DNA of 29,370 nt. Source: CALRGE01 sp964360635 (GTDB taxonomy: Bacteria > Patescibacteriota > Gracilibacteria > UBA1369 > 2-02-FULL-48-14). Made by a program: the position numbers and the translations under genes. Under the pieces are notes generated by a model. It did not search any database. It was not told where the DNA came from and saw nothing but the letters and a program-made list of their open reading frames with translations. Location of the stretch: NCBI GenBank assembly GCA_964360635.1, contig CAYHXO010000019.1, positions 1-29,370 on the forward strand, written 5' to 3'. Below, piece by piece: positions 21,928 to 29,370 of this stretch. Positions within the stretch are counted from its first letter, which is position 1; each line of letters starts with the position of its first letter.

Positions 21928-24420
21928 CTCCTCAAACACCACAGGCACATTTTGTACCGCAGGAGTTTCTTGCGGAGTTTCTGGTAGTTTCACTTCTGCA
22001 GGTTTAGCTTCAACAATAGGTTCTAGTACTGGAATTGCTGGAGCAGTAACTTGAACAACAGGAGTAGGAATTATAGCTGGTTCAGGTGTTACAACCGGAA
22101 CTGGAGCTGGAATCACAACTGGCTCAACAACTGCCGTCGACGGTACTACTGCCAAAGGTGTTACTGTTTCAATCACGGGCACGTGTGCCACAATTGGCGT
22201 CGCCGCGACTTCCACCACAGGCTGAGCCAACACAGCATCCGAATTTTCAGTAAAACCTTTTGCTAATTCTGCCTCTTCTTGACTTTGTGCAGAAATCCCC
22301 AAAACTGGGGCTGGTGTTGCCACTGCTGGCTGAGGTTCAACTACCGGCGCTGGTACAGGTTCAGAAACAGTAGGCGCTAATGGCTCAACCTTCGCTTGAG
22401 TAGGCTCAGTTTCTGTACTAGTTTCAAATTCTTGATTAACCGCGGATTGTGCCAAAAGTTCTTCAGGGTTTGTAGTAACGATTTTATCTTCACTGAATGA
22501 AGCAATCACTTGAATTGCGACGTGTTTTAGACCGGCAAAGAATAATCCTTGTCCGACTCCTGAGTTCAAAAGCATGTATTTTTCACCCTCGGTAAGATTG
22601 AAAATCTTCGTCAATGGCTCAATAGATGAAGGTGATTGTTTAAGTAAAACCTGCATAGATGAGTTCGTGATAATCGGTTTTCCGTATTCCGACTTCACGA
22701 AATCCTCAACGTCCTGAGTAATCGTCGTCACTCCCAAATAATATTTTCGGGCTCGTTTCACCAATCCAAACAAAAACTTCGCAGAATCTTCATGTTGCAT
22801 TAATGACCACGCCTCATCAATAACCAAAAGTCGTTTTTTGAGGGTCGATCTAACACGATTCCAAATATAATTCAAAATAATATACATCGCGATCGGTCGA
22901 AGTTCATCCTCCAAATCACGCACCGAGAAAACCATCAAACCGGTATCCAAAGTTACGTTCGTTTCTTTATTAAATACACCTGAATAAGTTCCAGTCACAA
23001 ACTTAGAAATTCTCTGAGACATATCTGCCGCACCATCCATTGATGAAAGTACAGAATAAAAATCCTCCATCGTCGGCACCTTAAATGTCGATGGATCAAT
23101 CACATCCATAGTGATACCCTTTGTCGAATAAGTATCAATCAATGCTTTATCCAAAATTCCTTCTTCTTGCGCGCTCATGGTTCCAAGCATCAATCTCATT
23201 AAACCCGTTAAATTTATTACCGAACTTCGCAAAAGATCACCAGGTTTGATTTCCTCACCCTCAAGTGGAGTTGGCAAATCAAATGGATTAATACGTCTGT
23301 CAGAATTCAAAGATACATTCAAATAAGTTCCACCCACAGTTTCACAAAGCGGCTTATATTCATTTTCCGGATCGATAACAATCACATCTGTTCCAAGCAT
23401 CAAATAACGCAAAATTTCCAATTTGATTGTGTAAGATTTACCGGCTCCGGACTTAGCAAACACTACCGAATTCGCATTTTCCAAACTGAATCGATCAAAA
23501 ATAATCAACGATTCATTATGCCTATTCAAACCATATAAAATTCCGTCGTTTGAAGTAAGTTCAGAAGAAATAAATGGAAAAGTTGTTGAAAGTGGCGAAG
23601 TATTCATATTTCGCATTGTCTCAAGCTCATCTAAACAAATCGGAATCGTGGAATTGAAACCTCTCTCCATCTGTAAATCTGCCTTTTTCGAAAGCACCAA
23701 TTTACCTGCAAGCAAACTTTCCAACTGCTTCGTAATCTTCTTCAATTCGTCTAAAGTTTTTGTGTAAACCGTAAAATAAAGACCGAACTGGAAGAATTTT
23801 TCCTGACCTCTTTGTAGATCAGTTCTCAAGGATTCCGCATCTTCCAAAGCTGTTTCCAAAACCGGATCACGTACATTTCCTTTCTCTGTTGCAATTCTAA
23901 TTGAGGACTGAATTTGCGCTACTTTCGTTCTCAAAACCTTCATAATCGCCTCCGAAGAAATCGGGTAAACGAACTGAGAGATATCCATTGTCACATCATA
24001 ATTCACAATCGGTGAAAGCCAATTTGTGTCAATGTAACGCGGATAAGTATAAACAAAATAAGTCTGACAGAACATTCCGTCGATCTTGATGTGGTCATAA
24101 TTTACCTCAAAAGATGATGGTGCAATCAAATCTCGAATTGATGCAATTCCCTCCTGAAAAAGTTTTTCCGCTTCCAAAACCTTCTTTCTTTCCGAAGCCT
24201 CAATCGACTTTGAATCAACTTTCGTTGCCGCCGAAGCAGCCTTCCCCTTCGCCTCCACAGAAATATCCGACTTTGCTTTCGATTCCAAAATCGCTGCAAC
24301 TTGATCTTTTGCAGGTGGCAATGTTCCAGCCGGAGCGCTTACCGCAGCCGTTTGTGGCGGCATAGCCGGAGCACCAGCAATTGCAGGATTAATTGGTTCT
24401 ATTTTTTTATCGTCTGCCAT
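21919..24420 (-). CDS. VirB4/TraC-family ATPase with Ala/Pro-rich tails
   Basis: VirB4-type ATPases power type IV secretion and pilus systems at the inner membrane. In this 833-residue protein the VirB4 N-terminal domain spans about 85-300. The ATPase has Walker A AKSGAGKS (322-329), VIVIDPENEY (347-355), Walker B RLLVIDEAW (530-538), and the late TTITQD and NSSMQVLLKQ motifs. The first 75 residues are Ala/Pro/Lys-rich. Residues about 655-833 form a low-complexity tail of Pro, Val, Ala and Glu, probably disordered or used for docking. No other secretion genes are in the window. Orphan VirB4-like genes are common in CPR genomes and may serve type IV pili or DNA transfer. Confidence 0.9.
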   Translation of the reverse strand: MADDKKIEPINPAIAGAPAMPPQTAAVSAPAGTLPPAKDQVAAILESKAKSDISVEAKGKAASAATKVDSKSIEASERKKVLEAEKLFQEGIASIRDLIAPSSFEVNYDHIKIDGMFCQTYFVYTYPRYIDTNWLSPIVNYDVTMDISQFVYPISSEAIMKVLRTKVAQIQSSIRIATEKGNVRDPVLETALEDAESLRTDLQRGQEKFFQFGLYFTVYTKTLDELKKITKQLESLLAGKLVLSKKADLQMERGFNSTIPICLDELETMRNMNTSPLSTTFPFISSELTSNDGILYGLNRHNESLIIFDRFSLENANSVVFAKSGAGKSYTIKLEILRYLMLGTDVIVIDPENEYKPLCETVGGTYLNVSLNSDRRINPFDLPTPLEGEEIKPGDLLRSSVINLTGLMRLMLGTMSAQEEGILDKALIDTYSTKGITMDVIDPSTFKVPTMEDFYSVLSSMDGAADMSQRISKFVTGTYSGVFNKETNVTLDTGLMVFSVRDLEDELRPIAMYIILNYIWNRVRSTLKKRLLVIDEAWSLMQHEDSAKFLFGLVKRARKYYLGVTTITQDVEDFVKSEYGKPIITNSSMQVLLKQSPSSIEPLTKIFNLTEGEKYMLLNSGVGQGLFFAGLKHVAIQVIASFSEDKIVTTNPEELLAQSAVNQEFETSTETEPTQAKVEPLAPTVSEPVPAPVVEPQPAVATPAPVLGISAQSQEEAELAKGFTENSDAVLAQPVVEVAATPIVAHVPVIETVTPLAVVPSTAVVEPVVIPAPVPVVTPEPAIIPTPVVQVTAPAIPVLEPIVEAKPAEVKLPETPQETPAVQNVPVVFEEKK

Positions 24421-24439
24421 AGGTTTTGATATTCATATT

Positions 24440-24468
24440 ATTATATCAGAAAACCCACTTAGCAACAA
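24440..24468 (-). promoter_or_regulatory. Promoter of the VirB4-like gene
   Basis: TGa-TATAAT (24440-24448) with TTGTTG (24463-24468) at a 17-nt spacing lies just upstream of the ATG at 24420. The predicted leader is about 13 nt. The rest of the gap up to 24612 holds no further feature that I can support. Confidence 0.6.
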
Positions 24469-24612
24469 GTAGAATTACAGGTGTGTTGACAGGAATTAGA
24501 TGTGCGTGATGGCTATTGGACTAGTTTCACAGACTCCGCTATCTAGTAAGTTTTCATTTGGCATGTTTCTAGACTAAATTCATCTGGATGAATGCCACCA
24601 TTACATATTTCA

Positions 24613-25377
24613 TCAAGCAAACCTCTTCTCCCTCACCTTCAAGTTAATCGAGTGAGCAATCTCATGATGTTCTTTGCAGGTTGGCGCAAGATAGTTCGGA
24701 TCGTGCCTGTGGGAAAGTGCGAAAGTTTGAGTGTGGTGGATAACTACAGATGGTTTTTTGCAGGTTGGAATTGAGCATTTTGTGCCAAATTCTTTCTTAT
24801 TTAATTTCTTTGTTTTTGCTGGAACTGGACGTGATTTTGCAGGTCCAACTGGTCGTGCTTTCTCTTCTGCAATCTCTTCCTCACGTTTGTTAAGCGCGGC
24901 GCTGATTAACTCGTTGATGTCGATTCCTTTTTGTTGAAGTTCAATTAGTCGATTTTTGACTTCATCATTTAAGGTTAACTCATGCACGTGCATATCTGTA
25001 AACTTTTCGTCACGTACTAGAGTTTCTACTGCTCGGTTGCTTAAGTTTGAAACCATATTTAATAATTCTGCTTCATTCTCCGGCGTTGCAATTGAAACTA
25101 CTCGAGCTAACTTATTAATACTTACTTCTCCGTTTACTAGAGCTTCATGAAGTCTTGGCATTTCAGTAAACTTCTCCTCTAAATTAAGTGCTAAACGAAC
25201 TTGATCGTGAGATAATCCTCCGAACTTCGCCGCAAACTCGAAGATAGAACTGCAGTTTTTCTTTTCAAACAATCGCCTCTTGTGAATCTCGGGCAACAAA
25301 CCTGTAAACTTCCTCTTCCATTCAAGAGCATTCTTCCCGAAATAAATTGCCTTCTCTAATAGTTCTTTATCATTCAT
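24613..25377 (-). CDS. HNH endonuclease domain protein
   Basis: This 254-residue protein has a helical N-terminal part resembling the DUF222 type found before HNH domains (LSHDQVRLALNLEEKF, LVNGEVSINKLARVV). A basic Pro/Lys linker at about 170-195 follows. The C-terminal HNH nuclease (about 198-250) shows CSIPTC, VIHHTQ, NYLAPTCKEHHEIAH, with the paired Cys as a likely zinc site and His-His as the catalytic start. Such proteins cut DNA and are often linked to mobile elements, but no intron, intein or transposon borders are seen here. It has its own extended -10 promoter. Confidence 0.85.
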   Translation of the reverse strand: MNDKELLEKAIYFGKNALEWKRKFTGLLPEIHKRRLFEKKNCSSIFEFAAKFGGLSHDQVRLALNLEEKFTEMPRLHEALVNGEVSINKLARVVSIATPENEAELLNMVSNLSNRAVETLVRDEKFTDMHVHELTLNDEVKNRLIELQQKGIDINELISAALNKREEEIAEEKARPVGPAKSRPVPAKTKKLNKKEFGTKCSIPTCKKPSVVIHHTQTFALSHRHDPNYLAPTCKEHHEIAHSINLKVREKRFA

Positions 25378-25401
25378 TTTTGTTGGGGTTAAATCGAGAA
25401 A

Positions 25402-25410
25402 ATCATAGCA
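25402..25410 (-). promoter_or_regulatory. Extended -10 promoter of the HNH gene
   Basis: TGc-TATGAT lies 25 nt before the ATG at 25377, with a predicted leader of about 18 nt and no Shine-Dalgarno sequence. Confidence 0.5.
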
Positions 25411-25529
25411 GAAAATTGAGTCGTTTGCAGGCTGAAAGTACCCTTTAGGGTGTTAAAAAAGCGAATTCGACTAGACATTTCGTGAGGTGAGTGCGTACTT
25501 GTATTTTAATAAAAAACGCATATGAGCAA

Positions 25530-25558
25530 TAGACATAATCAGAGTAACCTGCTATAAT
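25530..25558 (+). promoter_or_regulatory. Promoter of the triple-repeat gene
   Basis: TAGACA (25530-25535), 17 nt and TATAAT (25553-25558), with TGc before the -10, form one of the best promoters in the window. The -10 ends 8 nt before the ATG, so the mRNA should be leaderless. Confidence 0.75.
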
Positions 25559-25566
25559 AAACAGAT

Positions 25567-27012
25567 ATGTCAAACAAGCAAAAATTCAAAGACGATATTG
25601 AAAAAGCTTCGCAACTCGCGGAGGTCTATAATGGTACCGAAGCTAGTTTCAAGGAACTTTTCGGTAGTCTTGAGGCACTTGAAGCTTGGTTTGAAGAAAC
25701 CTACGGAGAAAAACTCAATATATCAAATGAGAAAGGATTTATTGAAAAAAACTTCCCTACTGAAAAAATACAGGATTCCTCAAGTGTTCTCGAAACAGCT
25801 TCCAAAAGTTTTAGCGAGTTAATTAAAAAAAATTTAGAAAATATTGTGTACACAATTAAAACAGATAAAGTTATCTTGAAACCAGGCATTGGAGAAATTA
25901 ATCATGGCGATGGAAACGGTAGTATCGAAGCTCCAAGATTTCACCCAAGACGTCAGGAACTACTCGAATTTTTAGTAAAAAATGGAATTTATTTGGACGA
26001 CATAATAATGGTCGAAGGTGAAGTTAAAAAAGACATGATGAGAAAAAAAAGCTATGTGATTCTTGAAATTCCAAGAATCAACAAACAAATTCTCGTTTGT
26101 GATCAAATTGGAGAAGCCACTTTTGTGATGAGAAACATTGTAAGTAGAGATAATTTCTACAATCAAAGCAAAGATGATTTGCAGGACAATTTTGGAGATA
26201 AAATTGTACAAATCACTTACAACAACAAAGAGCAATGGCTAAAAGAAATCCATGACGCATTATTTACTGGAGGCGAAGCAATTGGGACAAAAGTAATGGT
26301 AAAGGGTGCAGAAGAAGTAAGGGTTGAAATAATGAAATTAAAGACGTCGGCGGAGTGGGTAGCAATGGACTCTGCTGAAAAACGCAATTTTAAAGTTCCG
26401 GAGAAAATAGGAATTGGTTTAATTGAAATAGCAAGAAAACTTGGATTAGAAGGTCGTCCAATGGATAATGAGAAAATTCACCTTGAACTTGGATCTAGGA
26501 TTTATGGTAGAGACGACAAAAATATAAATGAAGCAATTGATTTCTATGACCCGGTAAAACTAAAAGAAATGATTAAAAAAATAAAAACTCCGGAAATGTG
26601 GGTAGCAATGAATGATAATGAGAGACTAAAGTTTAAGATTCCTGAAAAAACAGGGCGTGGTATAGGCCTGATGGCCAATATTTTTGGCATGGAAGGCTTA
26701 AATGTAATACAAAATAGTAAACATGCCTTTGAACTTGGAAAAAAAATCTACGGAGAAGACAACGAAGTCATAAATTATGCACTTGCATTTTATGATAAGA
26801 AAAGACTAATAGAGCAAATTAGGAAACTAATGCCTGCAAAGGATTGGGCAAAGATGGGCAGCAAAGCCAGACGTGATTTTCAATACATTAAAACAATGAG
26901 GAGTGGTTTACGATTAATATCTACTATGTTTGGAATTGATGGGGATCCTACTGAAAATTATAAATTTCATCTAGAACTAGGCCGAATAATCTACGGTCAA
27001 GAGAGTATGTAA
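25567..27012 (+). CDS. Hypothetical protein with three C-terminal repeats, 481 residues
   Basis: I do not recognise this protein. Residues 1-120 are mostly helical. A middle alpha/beta domain (about 123-232) contains FHPRRQELLEFLV, YVILEIPRINKQILVCDQ and IGEATFV. Three repeats of roughly 80 residues follow at about 252-328, 333-409 and 413-479. Each has W (264, 345, 427), then a charged F-K/Q segment, a G-(L/I)-x-x-(I/M) helix ending in (K/N/T)-x-(F/L)-G-(L/M/I)-(E/D)-G, and a final (H/A)-x-E-LG-x-x-IYG. The repeats resemble small helical DNA- or protein-binding modules. It has its own promoter and terminator and lies just upstream of gyrA. Confidence 0.8.
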   Translation: MSNKQKFKDDIEKASQLAEVYNGTEASFKELFGSLEALEAWFEETYGEKLNISNEKGFIEKNFPTEKIQDSSSVLETASKSFSELIKKNLENIVYTIKTDKVILKPGIGEINHGDGNGSIEAPRFHPRRQELLEFLVKNGIYLDDIIMVEGEVKKDMMRKKSYVILEIPRINKQILVCDQIGEATFVMRNIVSRDNFYNQSKDDLQDNFGDKIVQITYNNKEQWLKEIHDALFTGGEAIGTKVMVKGAEEVRVEIMKLKTSAEWVAMDSAEKRNFKVPEKIGIGLIEIARKLGLEGRPMDNEKIHLELGSRIYGRDDKNINEAIDFYDPVKLKEMIKKIKTPEMWVAMNDNERLKFKIPEKTGRGIGLMANIFGMEGLNVIQNSKHAFELGKKIYGEDNEVINYALAFYDKKRLIEQIRKLMPAKDWAKMGSKARRDFQYIKTMRSGLRLISTMFGIDGDPTENYKFHLELGRIIYGQESM

Positions 27013-27025
27013 AAGAGATTTTCCA

Positions 27026-27051
27026 CTTAGGTCTTCACCTGAGTTTTTTTT
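27026..27051 (+). terminator. Intrinsic terminator of the triple-repeat gene
   Basis: CTTAGGT-CTTC-ACCTGAG forms a 7-bp hairpin (one G-T pair) with a CTTC tetraloop, followed by eight T. It isolates gyrA from upstream transcription. Confidence 0.92.
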
Positions 27052-27096
27052 GCTGAAGCTAGTTCAATAAATTCTTTTCCAATTCCAAAACATCTA

Positions 27097-27105
27097 TGTT
27101 AAAAT
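27097..27105 (+). promoter_or_regulatory. Extended -10 promoter of gyrA
   Basis: TGt-TAAAAT gives a predicted start near 27112 and a leader of about 24 nt without a Shine-Dalgarno sequence. The -35 is poor. Confidence 0.5.
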
Positions 27106-27135
27106 CCCACTGCTAAAAAAAATTCATAAAAAATT

Positions 27136-29265
27136 ATGGCAGACGAAAAACCAAACGACGAACCTATAGACGCACCTGAAGAAAAACCGATAACAGGCGA
27201 AAATTCATCGCTTTTCGACGGAAAACTTCAACTAAGATCGATTGTAACAGAAATTGAAGAATCATATTTAGATTACGCCATGAGCGTTATCGTTTCACGT
27301 GCTCTTCCTGATGTTCGAGACGGAATGAAACCGGTTCACAGAAGAATTCTTTACGCGATGCATGAAATTGGACTTCGATCGAGCGCAGGATTCAGAAAAT
27401 CTGCGGCGGTAGTCGGAGAAGTTTTGGCAAAATACCATCCTCATGGAGACACAGCAGTTTATGATTCAATGGTGCGTATGGCTCAGGAATTTTCTCTGAG
27501 ATATCCACTAATAAGAGGTCAGGGTAACTTTGGTTCTATCGACGGAGACAACGCGGCGGCCATGCGTTATACAGAGGCAAAAATGGAAAAGATTTCAGAT
27601 GAAATGCTTGCGGATATCGACAAAGAAACAGTAGATTTTGCAGATAACTATGATGGGCGTCACAGAGAACCTAGAGTTTTACCATCAAAAATTCCTCAGC
27701 TTCTATTAAATGGAACAATGGGAATTGCGGTTGGTATGGCAACAAATATTCCACCGCATAATCTTAAAGAGGTTATGGAGGCCTTGGAGCATCTTGCAGA
27801 AAATCCTGAAGCAGAAATTGACGATTTGATGAAATATATAAAGGGTCCTGATTTTCCAACTTCAGGAATTATTTATGACACAGAAGCGATTAAAACAATG
27901 TACACAACAGGTAGAGGCGGAGTAACAATGCGAGCTCGTGCAACAATCGAAGAAGACAAAGGTAAGTCAAAAATCATTATTACGGAAATTCCTTATCAAC
28001 TTAATAAATCTTCATTAGTAGAAAAAATTGCAGATTTAGTGAGAGATAAAAAAATCACGGGAATTTCAGATCTACGTGACGAATCAAACAGAGAAGGAAT
28101 TCGAGTTGTAATCGAATTAAAGCGAGATTCATACCCAAACAAAGTTTTGAATCAGCTCTTCAAAATGAGCCCGATGCAGCAGAACTTCAACATGAATATG
28201 ATTGCGCTTGTTGACGGAATTCAACCTCGCCTACTTAACTTAAAACAGGTTCTTGAATATTTCTTGATCCACAGAAAAGAAGTAATTACAAAACGAACAA
28301 TTTACGAATTGAAAGTTGCAAAGGCTCGAGCGCATATTTTGGAAGGATTAAAAATTGCGCTCGATCATATCGACGAAGTAATCGCAACAATTAGAAAATC
28401 AGACACTAAAGAAGAGGCACATACTGCACTTATCAAGAAATTCGCTCTAAGCGATCTTCAGGCAACTGCAATTCTCGAAATGAGATTGCAAACTTTAGCT
28501 GGCTTGGAAAGATCAAAAATCGAAGAAGAATTAAAAGAAAAAATGAAACTTATTGGAGAACTAGAAGCGATTCTTGAAGATCCAAAGAAAGTTGTAAAAA
28601 TAATGAAAACGGAATTTGCTGAAATTAAAAAAGCCTACGGCGATGAAAGAAGAACTGAAATTGTTCCAACAGCTCTCGGGAAATTCGTTGTAAAAGATAC
28701 AATTCCAAATGAAGAGATGGTGGTTATGCTCACAACTGATAATTACATTAAGCGTGTTCACCCTTCAGCATTCAGAAGACAAGGCCGTGGCGGACAGGGG
28801 AAAATTGCCATGGGCACGAAAGAAGAAGATGAGATCGCAATCGTTCGTCACAGTAAAAATCACGATAAACTATTGTTCTTCACAAACACAGGACGAGTTT
28901 TCCAATTACCTGTTTTCGAACTTCCTCAGACTTCAAGGCAAGCAAAAGGAATTCCACTTGTGAACCTTATACAGCTTTCGAAAAATGAAATAGTTACAGC
29001 CATGTTGGTTGTTACAAATGAACAATTTAAAGGCGATTTCCTATTCATGGCGACAAAACATGGAACAGTGAAAAAAACTCCAGTTGCGGCATTTTCAAAT
29101 GTTAGGAAAAGTGGATTAATTGCAATCAAACTTAGAGAAAATGATTCACTTTCTTGGGTAAAACAAAGCAGCCCAGGAAATCATGCAATGATTGTTACAA
29201 GAGAAGGTAAATGTATTCAATTTGATGAAGCAGACGTTCGACCAATGGGCCGATCATCAGTTTGA
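27136..29265 (+). CDS. gyrA: DNA gyrase subunit A, interrupted by an in-frame TGA
   Basis: GyrA carries the DNA-cleaving tyrosine and the DNA-wrapping domain of gyrase. The breakage-reunion domain is complete, with the catalytic Tyr145 in AAAMRYTEAKM. The quinolone region HPHGDTAVYD (101-110) has Thr at the E. coli Ser83 position and Asp at the 87 position. The GyrA box is seen as QGRGGQG near residue 553, so this is gyrase and not topoisomerase IV. The reading frame stops at residue 709 inside the beta-pinwheel domain, whereas GyrA is usually 800 residues or more. The TGA falls where the conserved block GRSSVGVRGIKL expects Gly, and the homologous sequence continues after it. Confidence 0.95.
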   Translation: MADEKPNDEPIDAPEEKPITGENSSLFDGKLQLRSIVTEIEESYLDYAMSVIVSRALPDVRDGMKPVHRRILYAMHEIGLRSSAGFRKSAAVVGEVLAKYHPHGDTAVYDSMVRMAQEFSLRYPLIRGQGNFGSIDGDNAAAMRYTEAKMEKISDEMLADIDKETVDFADNYDGRHREPRVLPSKIPQLLLNGTMGIAVGMATNIPPHNLKEVMEALEHLAENPEAEIDDLMKYIKGPDFPTSGIIYDTEAIKTMYTTGRGGVTMRARATIEEDKGKSKIIITEIPYQLNKSSLVEKIADLVRDKKITGISDLRDESNREGIRVVIELKRDSYPNKVLNQLFKMSPMQQNFNMNMIALVDGIQPRLLNLKQVLEYFLIHRKEVITKRTIYELKVAKARAHILEGLKIALDHIDEVIATIRKSDTKEEAHTALIKKFALSDLQATAILEMRLQTLAGLERSKIEEELKEKMKLIGELEAILEDPKKVVKIMKTEFAEIKKAYGDERRTEIVPTALGKFVVKDTIPNEEMVVMLTTDNYIKRVHPSAFRRQGRGGQGKIAMGTKEEDEIAIVRHSKNHDKLLFFTNTGRVFQLPVFELPQTSRQAKGIPLVNLIQLSKNEIVTAMLVVTNEQFKGDFLFMATKHGTVKKTPVAAFSNVRKSGLIAIKLRENDSLSWVKQSSPGNHAMIVTREGKCIQFDEADVRPMGRSSV

Positions 29266-29370
29266 GTTCGTGGAATTAAATTAAAAACAGGAGATTAAGT
29301 AGTAGAAATGGATATGGTTAGAGATAAAGACGCTGAACTTTTCGTACTTATGGAAAACGGTCTTGGAAAA
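29266..29370 (+). pseudogene. gyrA: Continuation of gyrA past the stop, to the window end
   Basis: The same frame after the TGA reads VRGIKLKTGD, then a TAA (29296-29298), then VVEMDMVRDKDAELFVLM up to the edge. This is typical GyrA pinwheel sequence. The TAA stands where GDEVVEM expects Glu (GAA). Each stop is one G-to-T change from the expected codon. This may be a mutated gene or a sequence error near a contig end. Confidence 0.8.

Noticed and set aside
24613..25377. HNH gene as part of a homing intron or intein
   Set aside because: It is a free-standing gene with its own promoter, and no neighbouring gene is split.
29263..29265. UGA read as glycine (genetic code 25, as in Gracilibacteria and Absconditabacteria)
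   Set aside because: The gyrA TGA does sit at a conserved Gly, but no other long conserved gene has internal TGA. TGA ends real genes at 4222, 11503 and 13000, and a second stop (TAA) follows at a Glu codon.
1..29370. CRISPR arrays, insertion sequences, transposases, phage genes
   Set aside because: No regularly spaced repeats, transposase-like proteins or phage structural genes were seen.

Overview
This AT-rich, gene-dense window looks like chromosome of a Candidate Phyla Radiation (Patescibacteria) bacterium. The 5' end of 16S rRNA has an unusual start (GTTTGATTCTGG), and the gene set is small and core-like. A short DAHP synthase, a VirB4-type ATPase with a Pro/Ala tail, and several unrecognised proteins fit that group. 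A Peregrinibacteria/Gracilibacteria-type lineage is possible but is inference only. The genetic code looks standard: TGA ends real genes at 4222, 11503 and 13000, and long conserved genes contain no internal TGA.

Layout. 1-296: 5' end of 16S rRNA (minus) behind two candidate promoters. 502-2016: an unknown gene, clpP and a small unknown gene. 2017-2359: a hairpin-rich stretch without a gene. 2360-4830: a tight operon of lipoprotein, lgt and two half-size MgtE-type transporters. 4838-6841: stomatin-like protein, tRNA-Leu, tRNA-Cys, a Fic toxin with a 50-residue antitoxin, and tRNA-Lys. 6911-11757: radA, a 595-residue unknown, tatD (minus), a DAHP synthase and a small membrane protein. 11754-14053 (minus): bS21, prmC, prfA and a 59-residue tautomerase. 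14128-15794: a small acidic protein and two paralogous lipoproteins. 15872-20034 (minus): gyrB and a membrane-anchored FecR-like protein. 20136-21827: an SLH/PDZ/S41 protease. 21919-25377 (minus): VirB4-like ATPase and an HNH protein. 25567-27012: an unknown protein with three C-terminal repeats. 27136 to the end: gyrA, interrupted near the window edge by two in-frame stops.

Expression signals are unusual. Most genes lack a Shine-Dalgarno sequence and have an extended -10 element (TGn-TATAAT, most often TGC-TATAAT) about 5-30 bases before the ATG, predicting leaderless or very short-leader mRNAs. The one strong Shine-Dalgarno sequence I found (AAGGAGGT) precedes the gene for ribosomal protein bS21, in a longer leader of about 38 nt. 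This resembles the bS21 autoregulation known in Flavobacteriia. The other best leads are the overlapping Fic toxin-antitoxin pair, the double nonsense change in gyrA, the split MgtE pair beside lgt, and the intrinsic terminator that runs into the prmC start codon.
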